Assembly (NCBI GenBank): GCA_029884515.1
Contig: JAOUHR010000051.1
Coordinates: forward strand, 1 to 9,069
Origin: Gemmatimonadota bacterium
GTDB taxonomy: Bacteria; Gemmatimonadota; Gemmatimonadetes; Gemmatimonadales; Gemmatimonadaceae
Reading direction: 5' to 3'
Length of the DNA: 9,069 bases
Positions 1 through 7,060 of this stretch are shown here, piece after piece. The translations under genes and the position numbers were made by a program. The stretch's first letter is position 1. Each line of letters begins with the position of its first letter. The notes beneath the pieces were generated by a model that worked only from the letters and a program-made list of their open reading frames with translations, ran no database searches and was not told the DNA's origin.

Positions 1-1
1 C

Positions 2-910
2 GGGGAGCTTCCCGCGGACGTCGACGTGATCGGCCGGGCGTACGTCGGGGCACTCGCCGACGAGATCGCGACCTGGGTCCGCCGGCTCCCTCCGGACGAG
101 CCCGTCGGCGTCTCCCTCTCCGGCGGCATCGACAGCGGATCGGTGTTCGTCGTCGCCGCGCACGTGATGCGCACGCTCGGCCTCGACCTGGGACGCCTCA
201 AGGCGTTCACGCTCGACGCCGGCGCCGGGCCCGATGTCGCGCAGGCACACGCCTTCCTCGATGCGGTGGACATGGGGCTCTTCCTCGAGCCCGTCACCGC
301 GACGTCCGCCTCGTTCGATGCGGACGAGGTCATCCGGATCACCGAGGACTACAAGTCGCTCGACGTGGAGAGCGCGACGATGACGCTCGCGCTCCTGCGG
401 GGCATCCGGGCGCGCTACCCTGGCTGGCGCTTCCTGATGGACGGCGACGGCGGCGACGAGAACATGAAGGACTACCCGATCGACGAGAACCCCGAACTCA
501 CCATCCGGAGCGTGGTGAACAACCCGCTGCTCTATCAGGAGGGATGGGGTGTCGGGACGATGAAGCACTCCCTGACGTACAGCGGCGGCCTGAGTCGCTC
601 GTACGTGCGCACCTACGCGCCGGCGCGCCACCTCGGGTTCGAAGGGTTCAGTCCGTACACCCGTCCCGCCCTCGTGGAGCTGGCCGCATCGCTCCCGTGG
701 GATGCGCTGACGGGCTACGACACGGACCGGCTCTATGCGCTCAAGGGCGAGATCGTCGCCTCCGGCGTGCGGGCGGTGACCGGGGTGGCGATGCCGGTGT
801 TCACCAAGCGGCGTTTCCAGCACGGCGCGCTCGCCGCCGACGCGATGCGGAGCGCGCTCCCGTGGAGCGAGGCCGACTACCGACGCCGGTTCCTCGCGCG
901 CTACGCGTGA
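2..910 (+). CDS. Asparagine synthetase-like amidotransferase/cyclase, C-terminal ATP-pyrophosphatase domain (5' partial)
   Basis: Enzymes of this family adenylate a carboxylate with ATP and let an amine or ammonia attack it. Members include AsnB, beta-lactam synthetase and lasso-peptide cyclase. Numbering from the GTG at 26, the PP-loop is SGGIDSGS at residues 32-39. The second nucleotide-site motif is DGDGGDE at 139-145, the counterpart of SGDGADE in AsnB. Near 208-225, GFSPYTRPALVELAASLP resembles the AsnB PFLD...LVE..A..LP segment, but PFLD is replaced by SPYT. The C-terminal K240...KRRF segment resembles the usual Lys-containing tail. The frame is open to the left edge with no stop, the GTG at 26 has no well-placed ribosome site, and the family normally has a glutaminase domain of about 200 residues upstream, so I treat the gene as truncated by the window. 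Whether that domain exists cannot be seen. No signal peptide is visible, so it is probably cytosolic. Its stop overlaps the next start (GTGA, 907-910). The family call is firm; the substrate is unknown and need not be aspartate. Confidence 0.85.
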   Translation, partial: GELPADVDVIGRAYVGALADEIATWVRRLPPDEPVGVSLSGGIDSGSVFVVAAHVMRTLGLDLGRLKAFTLDAGAGPDVAQAHAFLDAVDMGLFLEPVTATSASFDADEVIRITEDYKSLDVESATMTLALLRGIRARYPGWRFLMDGDGGDENMKDYPIDENPELTIRSVVNNPLLYQEGWGVGTMKHSLTYSGGLSRSYVRTYAPARHLGFEGFSPYTRPALVELAASLPWDALTGYDTDRLYALKGEIVASGVRAVTGVAMPVFTKRRFQHGALAADAMRSALPWSEADYRRRFLARYA

Positions 911-1896
911 ACGGGGCGGCGGTCGTCGCGAACGCGGCGGCCGAGACGTATCCGGCGCGCGCGGCCGACCGCGCTGCGTGGATCGTCGCTCGCCGCCCAC
1001 CGCGCCGGGAGGTGGACGCGGCGCGCCCGTACGGGTACTTCGTCGAGGACGAGACGGACGCCCACGGCGCCGTGCGGTCGGTCGCCACCATCCTGCTCAC
1101 GAATCGCGAGTGTCCGTACCGGTGTCTCATGTGCGACCTCTGGCGGCACACGCTCGAGGCGAGCGTCCCGTCCGGCGCCATCGTGCGGCAGATCGACGTG
1201 GCGCTCGAGGCGCTGCCCCCCGCCACGGTGGTGAAGCTCTACAACAGCGGGAGCTTCTTCGACCACCGCGCCATCCCGCCCGGCGATTACGAGGGGATCG
1301 CGGACCGGCTGGCCGGATTCGATCGCGTGATCGTGGAGTGCCACCCGGCGCTCGTGGGGGAGGACGTCGTACGATTCGGGGCGATGCTCCGCGGCGACCT
1401 CGAGCTCGCCCTGGGGCTCGAGACCGCGCACCGGGACGTGCTCGCACGACTCAACAAGCGGATGACGCTCGAGACCTATGCCGCCGCAGCCGCGCGCCTT
1501 CGGGCCGCGGGCATCGCCTCACGGGCGTTCGTCCTCGTGCAGCCCCCCTTCCTCGCCGCCGCCGAGGCGGTCGCGTGGGCGGTGCGCTCGGCCGCCTTCG
1601 CGTTCGACGAGGGGGCGGGGGCCGTGAGCCTGATCCCCGTGCGGGGCGGCAACGGGGCCCTCGAGGCGCTCGCGGCGAGCGGTGACTTCGTGCCGCCGAG
1701 CCTCGCGACCCTCGAGGCCGCATTCGACGGCGCGCTCGCGCTCGGCCGTGGGCGCGTGTTCGCCGACCTCTGGGACCTCGGGCGCTTCTCCACGTGTCCG
1801 CGCTGCTTCGCGGCGCGCGAGGCCCGCCTGCGGGCGATGAACCTGTCGCAGCGCGCGATGCGACACGTTCCCTGCGACGCCTGCCGGGCCCGATGA
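907..1896 (+). CDS. Radical SAM protein, Elp3/RaSEA-like, with C-terminal double CxxC
   Basis: Predicted 329-residue radical S-adenosylmethionine enzyme. The cluster motif C69-x3-C73-x2-C76 (ECPYRCLMCDLW) should bind the [4Fe-4S] cluster that cleaves SAM to a 5'-deoxyadenosyl radical. The segment KLYNSGSFFD at 110-119 stands where many family members have a GGE motif. LGLET at 169-173 and LNKRMT at 182-187 follow the barrel pattern seen in Elp3, HemN and archaeosine-type RaSEA proteins. Near the C-terminus C297PRC300 and C323DAC326 could hold a zinc or an auxiliary Fe-S cluster. The GTG at 907 was chosen because it overlaps the previous stop by four bases (GTGA), and the frame upstream is only a shadow of the preceding gene. 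The stop overlaps the next ATG (ATGA, 1893-1896), so coupled translation with both neighbours is likely. Family membership is clear. The reaction is not known; a true archaeosine role is unlikely in a bacterium. The context suggests a modification partner of the asparagine-synthetase-like and flavin enzymes. Confidence 0.88.
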   Translation: MNGAAVVANAAAETYPARAADRAAWIVARRPPRREVDAARPYGYFVEDETDAHGAVRSVATILLTNRECPYRCLMCDLWRHTLEASVPSGAIVRQIDVALEALPPATVVKLYNSGSFFDHRAIPPGDYEGIADRLAGFDRVIVECHPALVGEDVVRFGAMLRGDLELALGLETAHRDVLARLNKRMTLETYAAAAARLRAAGIASRAFVLVQPPFLAAAEAVAWAVRSAAFAFDEGAGAVSLIPVRGGNGALEALAASGDFVPPSLATLEAAFDGALALGRGRVFADLWDLGRFSTCPRCFAAREARLRAMNLSQRAMRHVPCDACRAR

Positions 1897-3500
1897 GACA
1901 CGACGTCGACCTCGCGATCGTGGGCTCGGGATTCGCCGGCTCGATCCTCGCGATGGTCGCGCGGCGCCTCGGACGTTCCGTGGTGCTGCTGGAACGCGGG
2001 ACGCACCCGCGATTCGCGATCGGCGAGTCCTCCACGCCGCTGGCGAGCCTCCTGCTCGAGGAGATCGCCCGCCGCTACGACCTCCCGCGCCTCCTCCCGC
2101 TCACCAAGCATGGCACGTGGACGCGGACATACCCGGACCTGGCCTGCGGGCTCAAGCGCGGCTTCAGCTTCTTCCGCCACGTGCGCGGGCGTCCGTTCAC
2201 GTCCGACGGCGCGCACCGGGACCAGCTGCTCGTGGCCGCGAGCCCGAACGACGACGTGGGCGACGTGCACTGGTACCGCAGCGATCTCGACCATTTCCTC
2301 GTGCGCGAAGCGGTGGCACTCGGCGTCACGTACGTCGACCAGGTGTCACTCACGCGACTCGACACCAGCGCAGGCGGTTCGGAGCTGGAGGGCGCCCGTC
2401 GCCCGGGGGCGGGCGGCGATGCGGCCGAGCCGGTGCAGGTCAGCGCCCGGTTCGTGGTGGACGCGACCGGGCCGCGGGGCTTCCTGCATCAGCACCTCCA
2501 GCTCGGCGAGCGTCCGCTGGCCGGCATGCCGCGCACGCAGGCACTCTTCTCCCACTTCACCGGCGTCCGCCCCTTCGCCGACGTGGCGTCGGCGGCCTTC
2601 GATGCGCGACCACCGTATCCGGTCGACGCGGCGGCGGTGCATCACGTGTTCGACGGCGGCTGGGTCTGGGTGCTGCGGTTCGACAACGGCGTCACGAGCG
2701 CCGGCGTCGCGGCCACCGACCCGCTCGCGGACGAGCTGGGTCTGCAGGACGGCGCGGCCGCGTGGTCACGCCTGCTGGCGCGCTTCCCCTCGATCGGCGC
2801 CCAGTTCGCCAGCGCGGCGCCCACGAGAGCGTTCACCTGGTGGCCCCGGCTCGCGTTCCAGAGCGACACGATCGTTGGCGATGGCTGGGCGATGCTCCCT
2901 TCGGCCGCCGGCCTCGTCGATCCGCTCCTCTCGACCGGATTCCCGCTCACCCTGCTCGGCATCGAGCGGCTCGCCGCGGCGATCGCCGATGATTGGGGAA
3001 CCCCGCGGTTCGCGCCGCGGCTCGCGCGCTACGCCGAGCGTACCGCCGGTGAGCTCCACACCACGGCGCGCCTCGTCGGCGCGCTCTACGACGCGTTCGG
3101 CGACTGGGAGCGATTCACGGCGCTGAGCCACCTCTATTTCGCGGCGGCGAGCTTCGGCGAAGCGGCCCGGCGGCTCGGCACCTCGGCCTCCGCGACCGAC
3201 GGCTTCCTGTTGAGTGGATGCGCTCCGTTCGCCGCCGCTCGCGACCGCTGCCTCGACCTCGCGGCCGAGGCGCGGGGCGGCAGCGGGCGATCCTCGTGCG
3301 CTCGCGAGGCGCTGCTCGCCGAGATCGCCCGGGCCGTCGAGCCCGTGAACGTCGCGGGACTCCTCCAGCCCGCGCGCCGCCACTGGTATCCGTGCGAGGC
3401 CGCCGACCTGCTCGCGGGCGCCGGGAAGCTCGGCGCGAGCGAGGGCGAGATCACCGCGATGCTCGCAAGATGCGGGTTCACACCGAGGCAAGGCCGATAA
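1893..3500 (+). CDS. FAD-dependent oxidoreductase, flavin-dependent halogenase-like
   Basis: Predicted 535-residue flavoprotein. It opens with the dinucleotide-binding strand VDLAIVGSGFAGS (GxGxxG at 11-16) and an acidic strand end (LLER, 32-35). IGESSTP at 43-49 matches the GE-(S/A)-(S/T)-x-P segment of tryptophan halogenases and their relatives. VVDATGPRGF (188-197) and VGDGWAMLPSAAGLVDPLLSTG (328-349) are the second and third flavin-contact regions of this superfamily. The halogenase GWxWxIP signature appears in altered form as GWVWVLRF at 256-263, so halogenation cannot be assumed; oxygenation or dehydrogenation are alternatives. K72 and K88 are candidates for the halogenase active-site lysine, but I cannot align them by eye. 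The last hundred residues carry five cysteines (443, 453, 469, 501, 527), unusual for a simple halogenase. The ATG at 1893 overlaps the preceding stop (ATGA), and the longer in-frame extension to 1794 lies inside the radical SAM gene. There is no signal peptide, so it is probably cytosolic. Its last 31 bases overlap the next gene. Confidence 0.85.
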   Translation: MRHDVDLAIVGSGFAGSILAMVARRLGRSVVLLERGTHPRFAIGESSTPLASLLLEEIARRYDLPRLLPLTKHGTWTRTYPDLACGLKRGFSFFRHVRGRPFTSDGAHRDQLLVAASPNDDVGDVHWYRSDLDHFLVREAVALGVTYVDQVSLTRLDTSAGGSELEGARRPGAGGDAAEPVQVSARFVVDATGPRGFLHQHLQLGERPLAGMPRTQALFSHFTGVRPFADVASAAFDARPPYPVDAAAVHHVFDGGWVWVLRFDNGVTSAGVAATDPLADELGLQDGAAAWSRLLARFPSIGAQFASAAPTRAFTWWPRLAFQSDTIVGDGWAMLPSAAGLVDPLLSTGFPLTLLGIERLAAAIADDWGTPRFAPRLARYAERTAGELHTTARLVGALYDAFGDWERFTALSHLYFAAASFGEAARRLGTSASATDGFLLSGCAPFAAARDRCLDLAAEARGGSGRSSCAREALLAEIARAVEPVNVAGLLQPARRHWYPCEAADLLAGAGKLGASEGEITAMLARCGFTPRQGR

Positions 3501-6500
3501 CTCCACTGTTCCGCCGCTCCATCACGATCGCGTGGGCCGCCGCCCTCGCCGCGTCCGGTTGCATGGGTGGCGATCGCGCGAACGACGCGCAGCGCCTCGA
3601 GCGTGCGCGCGCGCTGGGCCTCAATGCGTTGCAGAGCGACCTGCTCGCTGAGGCCGAGGCGGAGTTCAAGTCGGCGATCGCCCTCGCGCCGCGGGAGGCG
3701 CAGGGGTATGCGGACCTCGGCCTCACCTACCTGCGGGCCGGCCGCCTGCAGGAGGCCGAAGCGCAGGCATCGCGCGCCCGCGCGCTCGACTCGACGAGTG
3801 CCGACATCGCCCTGCTCCTCGCGAGCATCCACGCCGCCGATGGCCGCGAGGCGGACGCACGCGGCCTGTTGGAGCCGCACGTGCGCGGTGATGACGCCGA
3901 TCCGCGGCTCCTCTTCGCGCTCGCCCAGCTCGACACGGCGCCGCCCTATGCGGACGCGCGCGTCGCGCTGCTCCGGCGCATCCTGGTGAGGACGCCGACC
4001 AGCCTCGCGGTGCGGCTCGCGCTCCTCGACGCGTACGTGGCACGCGGCGAGGCCGACAGCGCCACGCGCGCGCTCGAGGAGATCCGCCGGCTGCCGCCCG
4101 AGCCGCCGCCCGAGGCGCTCCGTCACTTCACGTCGGCGCTGCCCCTGCTCCGCGCCGGTGCGGTGGCCCGCGCGCAGGCCCCCCTCGCTGCGTTCCGGCG
4201 GGCGCTCGAACTCACGCCGGCCTACCAGTCGAGCCTGACCGCGGTACGCGGGCCCTTGCGCCCGATGGCCGGCCGCCCGGCGCTCACGTTCAGCCCGGCC
4301 CCGAACGTCGCCCAGCGGGCGACGCGGCTGGGCCGCGCGATCGAGGACGCGGTCCGCTTCTCGGAGGTGACGGCCGACGCGGGACTCGGCGGTGACTCCA
4401 CCGGCGCGGCGGCCCCCGCACCGCCGGGAGCGCCCTCGGCGGTGGCGGTCGGCGACTACGACGGAGACGGTCTCGACGACCTCTTCGCCTCGCGCTGGGA
4501 TGCCGCCGACCGCCGGTACACGGCGCGCCTGTATCGCGCCGGGGCCGGTGGGTTCGCGGACGCATCCGCGACGTCAGGCGTGACGGTGGCCGGCGGCGCG
4601 TCGTGGGCGATCTTCGCCGACGCCGACAACGACGGGCACCTCGACCTCTTCGCGCTCGGGGAGGATGGAAGTGCGCATCTCTTCCGCAATGCGGGCACCG
4701 GACGGTTCACCGACATGAGCGCGCCGTCGGGCGTGCGTGCGGCGGAGGGGGCGCGGAAGGCGCTCTTCGCGGACCTCGATCACGACGGGGATCTCGACCT
4801 GGTCGCTGTCGGACCGCGCGGCGTGCATGCGTTGCGGAACGACGGCTCCGGTGCGTTCTCGGACGAGACGGCGTCGTTCGGCCTGCAGGGGACGGATGCG
4901 GCGAGCGACGTGGCGTTCGGCGACTTCGACGACGACGGCCGGCTCGACCTGATCGTCGCGCGCGAGACGGGGGGTGTCACGCTCTACCGGAACGCCGGCG
5001 CCCGCCGGTTCGAGGACGCCACGACCGCGAGTGGACTGGCGGCGGCAGGGGGTTCCACCGCGATCACCGTCGGGGACTACGACAATGACGGCGCCTTCGA
5101 CCTCCTCGTGGCAGCGTCCGGCCCGGGTGCGCCCGCGCTCTGGCAGGGCCGTGGTGACGGCACCTTCCAGCGCACGCCACGCGCGCTGGCGTCGCTCACG
5201 GCGCTCGCGGCGCTGCGGGTGCGCGCGGCGCAGTTCGTGGACTACGACAATGATGGCTGGCTCGACCTCGTCACCGTGGGCGAGCCGCGGGTGGCCGGCG
5301 CGTCCGGCGTGCTGCTGCTGCGCAATGACGGCAAGGGCCGGTTCGAGGACCGGACGGCGCTCTTCCCTGCCGTGCTCGCTGGCGCCGGGGGATTCGCGAC
5401 GATCGACCTCCGCCTGGATGGCGACGATGACTTCGTCCTCGCCGGCGCCGCGCCGGGCCCGCGACTGCTGCGCAATGACGGCGGCAACGCGAACCTCTTC
5501 GCCAACGTCCGTCTCGCCGCCTTGCGCACCGGGAGCGGCAAGAACAACGACTTCGGCATCGGCGCCAAGCTCGAGCTCCGGGTGGCCGAGATGGTGCAGA
5601 CGCGCATGGTGACCGGCCCGGTCACCCACTTCGGGCTCGGCGCGCACCTGAAGGCCGACGTGCTGCGGGTGCAGTGGCCGAACGGCGTGCCCCAGGTGGT
5701 CCACTTCCCGGGCTCCGACCAGGACGTGCTCGAGAACGAGGTCCTCAAGTCCTCGTGTGGGTTCCTCTACGCCTGGGATGGGGAGCGCTTCGCGTTCGTC
5801 ACCGACGTGATGTGGCGGAGCGCGCTCGGGATGCCCCTCGGCATCATGGGGAGCAACACCGAATGGGCACCGGCGGGCGCCTCGCAGGAGTACCTCCGCA
5901 TTCCCGGGCGTGCGCTCAAGGAGAAGGACGGCCGCTACGTCCTCCAACTCACGGAGGAGCTGTGGGAGACCTCGTACACGGACGAGGTCCGGCTGCTCGC
6001 TGTGGACCATCCCGACAGCGTGGACGTCTTCGTGGACGAGCGCTTCGTGCCGCCGGGGCCCGTCCAGCTGCGGATGTTCCAGGCGGCGCGCGCACGGCCG
6101 CCACGGGCGGCGGCGGACGGCCGCGGCGTGGACCTGCTGCCGGCCCTCCGCGCGCACGACGACGTCTACGTCGCGAACCTCATGCCGGTGGAGTACCAGG
6201 GGATCGTCGAGTCGCACGACCTGGTGATGGACCTCGGGCCGGAGGCCGGTCGTGCCCGCACGCAGCTCTACCTGCGCGGCTGGATCTACCCGACCGACGC
6301 GAGCATCAACGTCGCGCTCTCCCAGCAGTCGCGGATCCAGTTGGCGATGCCGGTGCTCGAGGTGCGGGACGCGAGCGGCGCGTGGCGGAAGGCCGCCGAC
6401 ATCGGCTTCCCCTCAGGCAAGGACAAGACGATCGTGGTGGACCTCGCGGGCAAGTTCCCGACGCCGGACCATCATGTGCGCATCCGGACGAACATGCAGA

Positions 6501-7024
6501 TCTACTGGGACCAGGCCTTCGTCGCGGTCGACGCAGAGGCGAGCCCGCACGTGGTCACCGAGCTGCCCCTGCGGTCCGCCGACCTCCACTTCCGCGGGAT
6601 CTCGGAGACCTATCGCAAGGGCGGCCGTTACGGGCCGCACTGGTTCGACTATGACCGCGTGATCACCGATCCGGTCTGGCGTCCGATCCCCGGGACCGTG
6701 ACGCGCTTCGGCGACGTGCTGCCGCTGCTGCTGGCTCCCGACGACCGCTACATCGTGATGGCGCCGGGGGACGAGACCACGCTGCGCTTCGACGCCACCG
6801 TCGCGCCGCCGCTCCCGGCGGGATGGACCCGCGACTTCCTCCTGTACTCCGACGGCTGGATCAAGGACGCGGACCTGAACACGGCGCTGGGCAACACGGT
6901 CGCGCCGCTGCCGTTCCGGGCGATGTCGCGGTATCCGTACGCGCCGGGCGAGGCGTATCCGGATGACGCAGCACTCCGGAAGTACCTCGAGGAGTACCAC
7001 ACGCGCGTGATCGGGCGGCGCTGA
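3470..7024 (+). CDS. Large exported lipoprotein: TPR, FG-GAP/VCBS beta-propeller, ASPIC/UnbV domain and unknown C-terminal region
   Basis: Predicted 1184-residue protein, CRTAC1/ASPIC-UnbV type. A basic N-terminus (FRRS), a hydrophobic stretch at 18-28 and AASGC ending at C31 look like a lipoprotein signal peptide, so the mature protein should be membrane-anchored outside the cytoplasm. Residues about 40-260 form TPR-like helical pairs (for example EAEFKSAIALAPREAQGYAD). Residues 322-670 hold six Ca-binding DxDxDGxxDL loops at 329, 384, 435, 485, 536 and 591, plus a degenerate seventh near 647 (LRLDGDDDFV), spaced 50-57 residues apart, as in an integrin-like seven-bladed propeller. Residues about 690-745 (IGAKLELRV...VQWPNGVPQVV) are an ASPIC/UnbV domain. 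Residues 755-1184 are rich in beta strands, Trp and Tyr, and I do not recognise them. The ATG at 3470 was chosen because it gives the signal peptide; the upstream open frame is a shadow of the flavin gene. The 31-base overlap ties it to that gene. The role is unknown; binding or scaffolding at the cell surface is an inference. Confidence 0.88.
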   Translation: MRVHTEARPITPLFRRSITIAWAAALAASGCMGGDRANDAQRLERARALGLNALQSDLLAEAEAEFKSAIALAPREAQGYADLGLTYLRAGRLQEAEAQASRARALDSTSADIALLLASIHAADGREADARGLLEPHVRGDDADPRLLFALAQLDTAPPYADARVALLRRILVRTPTSLAVRLALLDAYVARGEADSATRALEEIRRLPPEPPPEALRHFTSALPLLRAGAVARAQAPLAAFRRALELTPAYQSSLTAVRGPLRPMAGRPALTFSPAPNVAQRATRLGRAIEDAVRFSEVTADAGLGGDSTGAAAPAPPGAPSAVAVGDYDGDGLDDLFASRWDAADRRYTARLYRAGAGGFADASATSGVTVAGGASWAIFADADNDGHLDLFALGEDGSAHLFRNAGTGRFTDMSAPSGVRAAEGARKALFADLDHDGDLDLVAVGPRGVHALRNDGSGAFSDETASFGLQGTDAASDVAFGDFDDDGRLDLIVARETGGVTLYRNAGARRFEDATTASGLAAAGGSTAITVGDYDNDGAFDLLVAASGPGAPALWQGRGDGTFQRTPRALASLTALAALRVRAAQFVDYDNDGWLDLVTVGEPRVAGASGVLLLRNDGKGRFEDRTALFPAVLAGAGGFATIDLRLDGDDDFVLAGAAPGPRLLRNDGGNANLFANVRLAALRTGSGKNNDFGIGAKLELRVAEMVQTRMVTGPVTHFGLGAHLKADVLRVQWPNGVPQVVHFPGSDQDVLENEVLKSSCGFLYAWDGERFAFVTDVMWRSALGMPLGIMGSNTEWAPAGASQEYLRIPGRALKEKDGRYVLQLTEELWETSYTDEVRLLAVDHPDSVDVFVDERFVPPGPVQLRMFQAARARPPRAAADGRGVDLLPALRAHDDVYVANLMPVEYQGIVESHDLVMDLGPEAGRARTQLYLRGWIYPTDASINVALSQQSRIQLAMPVLEVRDASGAWRKAADIGFPSGKDKTIVVDLAGKFPTPDHHVRIRTNMQIYWDQAFVAVDAEASPHVVTELPLRSADLHFRGISETYRKGGRYGPHWFDYDRVITDPVWRPIPGTVTRFGDVLPLLLAPDDRYIVMAPGDETTLRFDATVAPPLPAGWTRDFLLYSDGWIKDADLNTALGNTVAPLPFRAMSRYPYAPGEAYPDDAALRKYLEEYHTRVIGRR
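5315..5332 (+). repeat. 18-bp exact direct repeat, copy 1 (encodes LLRNDG)
   Basis: The 18 bases CTGCTGCGCAATGACGGC occur here and again at 5465-5482, exactly 150 bases (50 codons) apart and in the same frame. They encode the same LLRNDG strand of two neighbouring propeller blades. It is a by-product of the protein repeat or of local gene conversion, not a separate element. Confidence 0.7.
5465..5482 (+). repeat. 18-bp exact direct repeat, copy 2 (encodes LLRNDG)
   Basis: Second copy of the 18-base direct repeat found at 5315-5332. It lies just after the degenerate seventh Ca-binding loop and shows that this unit still keeps the blade's outer strand although its calcium loop has decayed. Confidence 0.7.
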
Positions 7025-7060
7025 GCGCCGACGCGCGCCCGTGGCGCTACGGTGGCGCTC
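7023..7060. terminator. Weak inverted repeat between convergent genes, possible bidirectional terminator
   Basis: GAGCGCC at 7023-7029 is complementary to GGCGCTC at 7054-7060. Its inner part AGCGCC (7024-7029) can instead pair with GGCGCT at 7043-7048, giving a shorter loop of 13 bases. The repeat spans the stop of the plus-strand lipoprotein gene and the stop of the minus-strand transporter gene, where a shared terminator would be expected. No T-run follows on either strand, so intrinsic termination is doubtful. In DNA this GC-rich a 7-base match can arise by chance. Confidence 0.3.

Larger units (their letters stand above)
4433..5482 (+). repeat. Tandem FG-GAP/VCBS repeat region, seven blades including one degenerate
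   Basis: Coding repeats inside the lipoprotein gene. Six units carry a DxDxDGxxDL calcium-binding loop (DYDGDGLDDLF, DADNDGHLDLF, DLDHDGDLDLV, DFDDDGRLDLI, DYDNDGAFDLL, DYDNDGWLDLV). Most are followed about 15-20 residues later by an LYRN/LRND-G-x-G-x-F strand. A seventh unit keeps only LDGDDDFV. Unit spacing is 150-170 bases. The units have diverged at DNA level except for short stretches, which points to old duplication held by selection on the protein rather than recent slippage. Confidence 0.85.

Noticed and set aside
544..906. Upstream extension of the radical SAM frame
   Set aside because: It lies wholly inside the asparagine-synthetase-like gene in another frame and encodes arginine-rich sequence without a family match. 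The GTG at 907 gives the expected length and a GTGA overlap.
1794..1892. Upstream extension of the flavin gene
   Set aside because: The Rossmann GxGxxG should sit near the N-terminus; starting at 1893 puts it at residue 11. The extension overlaps the radical SAM C-terminus and is arginine-rich.
907..1896. Assignment as a true archaeosine (RaSEA) synthase
   Set aside because: Archaeosine is an archaeal tRNA modification, the genome looks bacterial and no ArcS-type partner is present. Only family-level resemblance is claimed.
1476..2294. 272-codon minus-strand frame across the radical SAM/flavin gene junction
   Set aside because: It spans two well-supported plus-strand genes and encodes a Arg/Ala/His-rich sequence with no recognisable domain; a GC shadow.
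3218..3469. Upstream extension of the lipoprotein gene
   Set aside because: It is a very arginine-rich shadow of the flavin gene and would bury the signal peptide. The ATG at 3470 gives a clean basic-hydrophobic-Cys leader.
1893..3500. Firm call as tryptophan halogenase
   Set aside because: The GWxWxIP signature is changed and the catalytic lysine cannot be placed by eye, so I kept it at halogenase-like FAD oxidoreductase.
4574..6217. 547-codon open frame on the minus strand opposite the lipoprotein gene
   Set aside because: It is antisense to a convincing multi-domain gene. Its product is a His/Arg/Glu/Val-rich string with no motif, typical of the shadow frames produced by high-GC codon usage.
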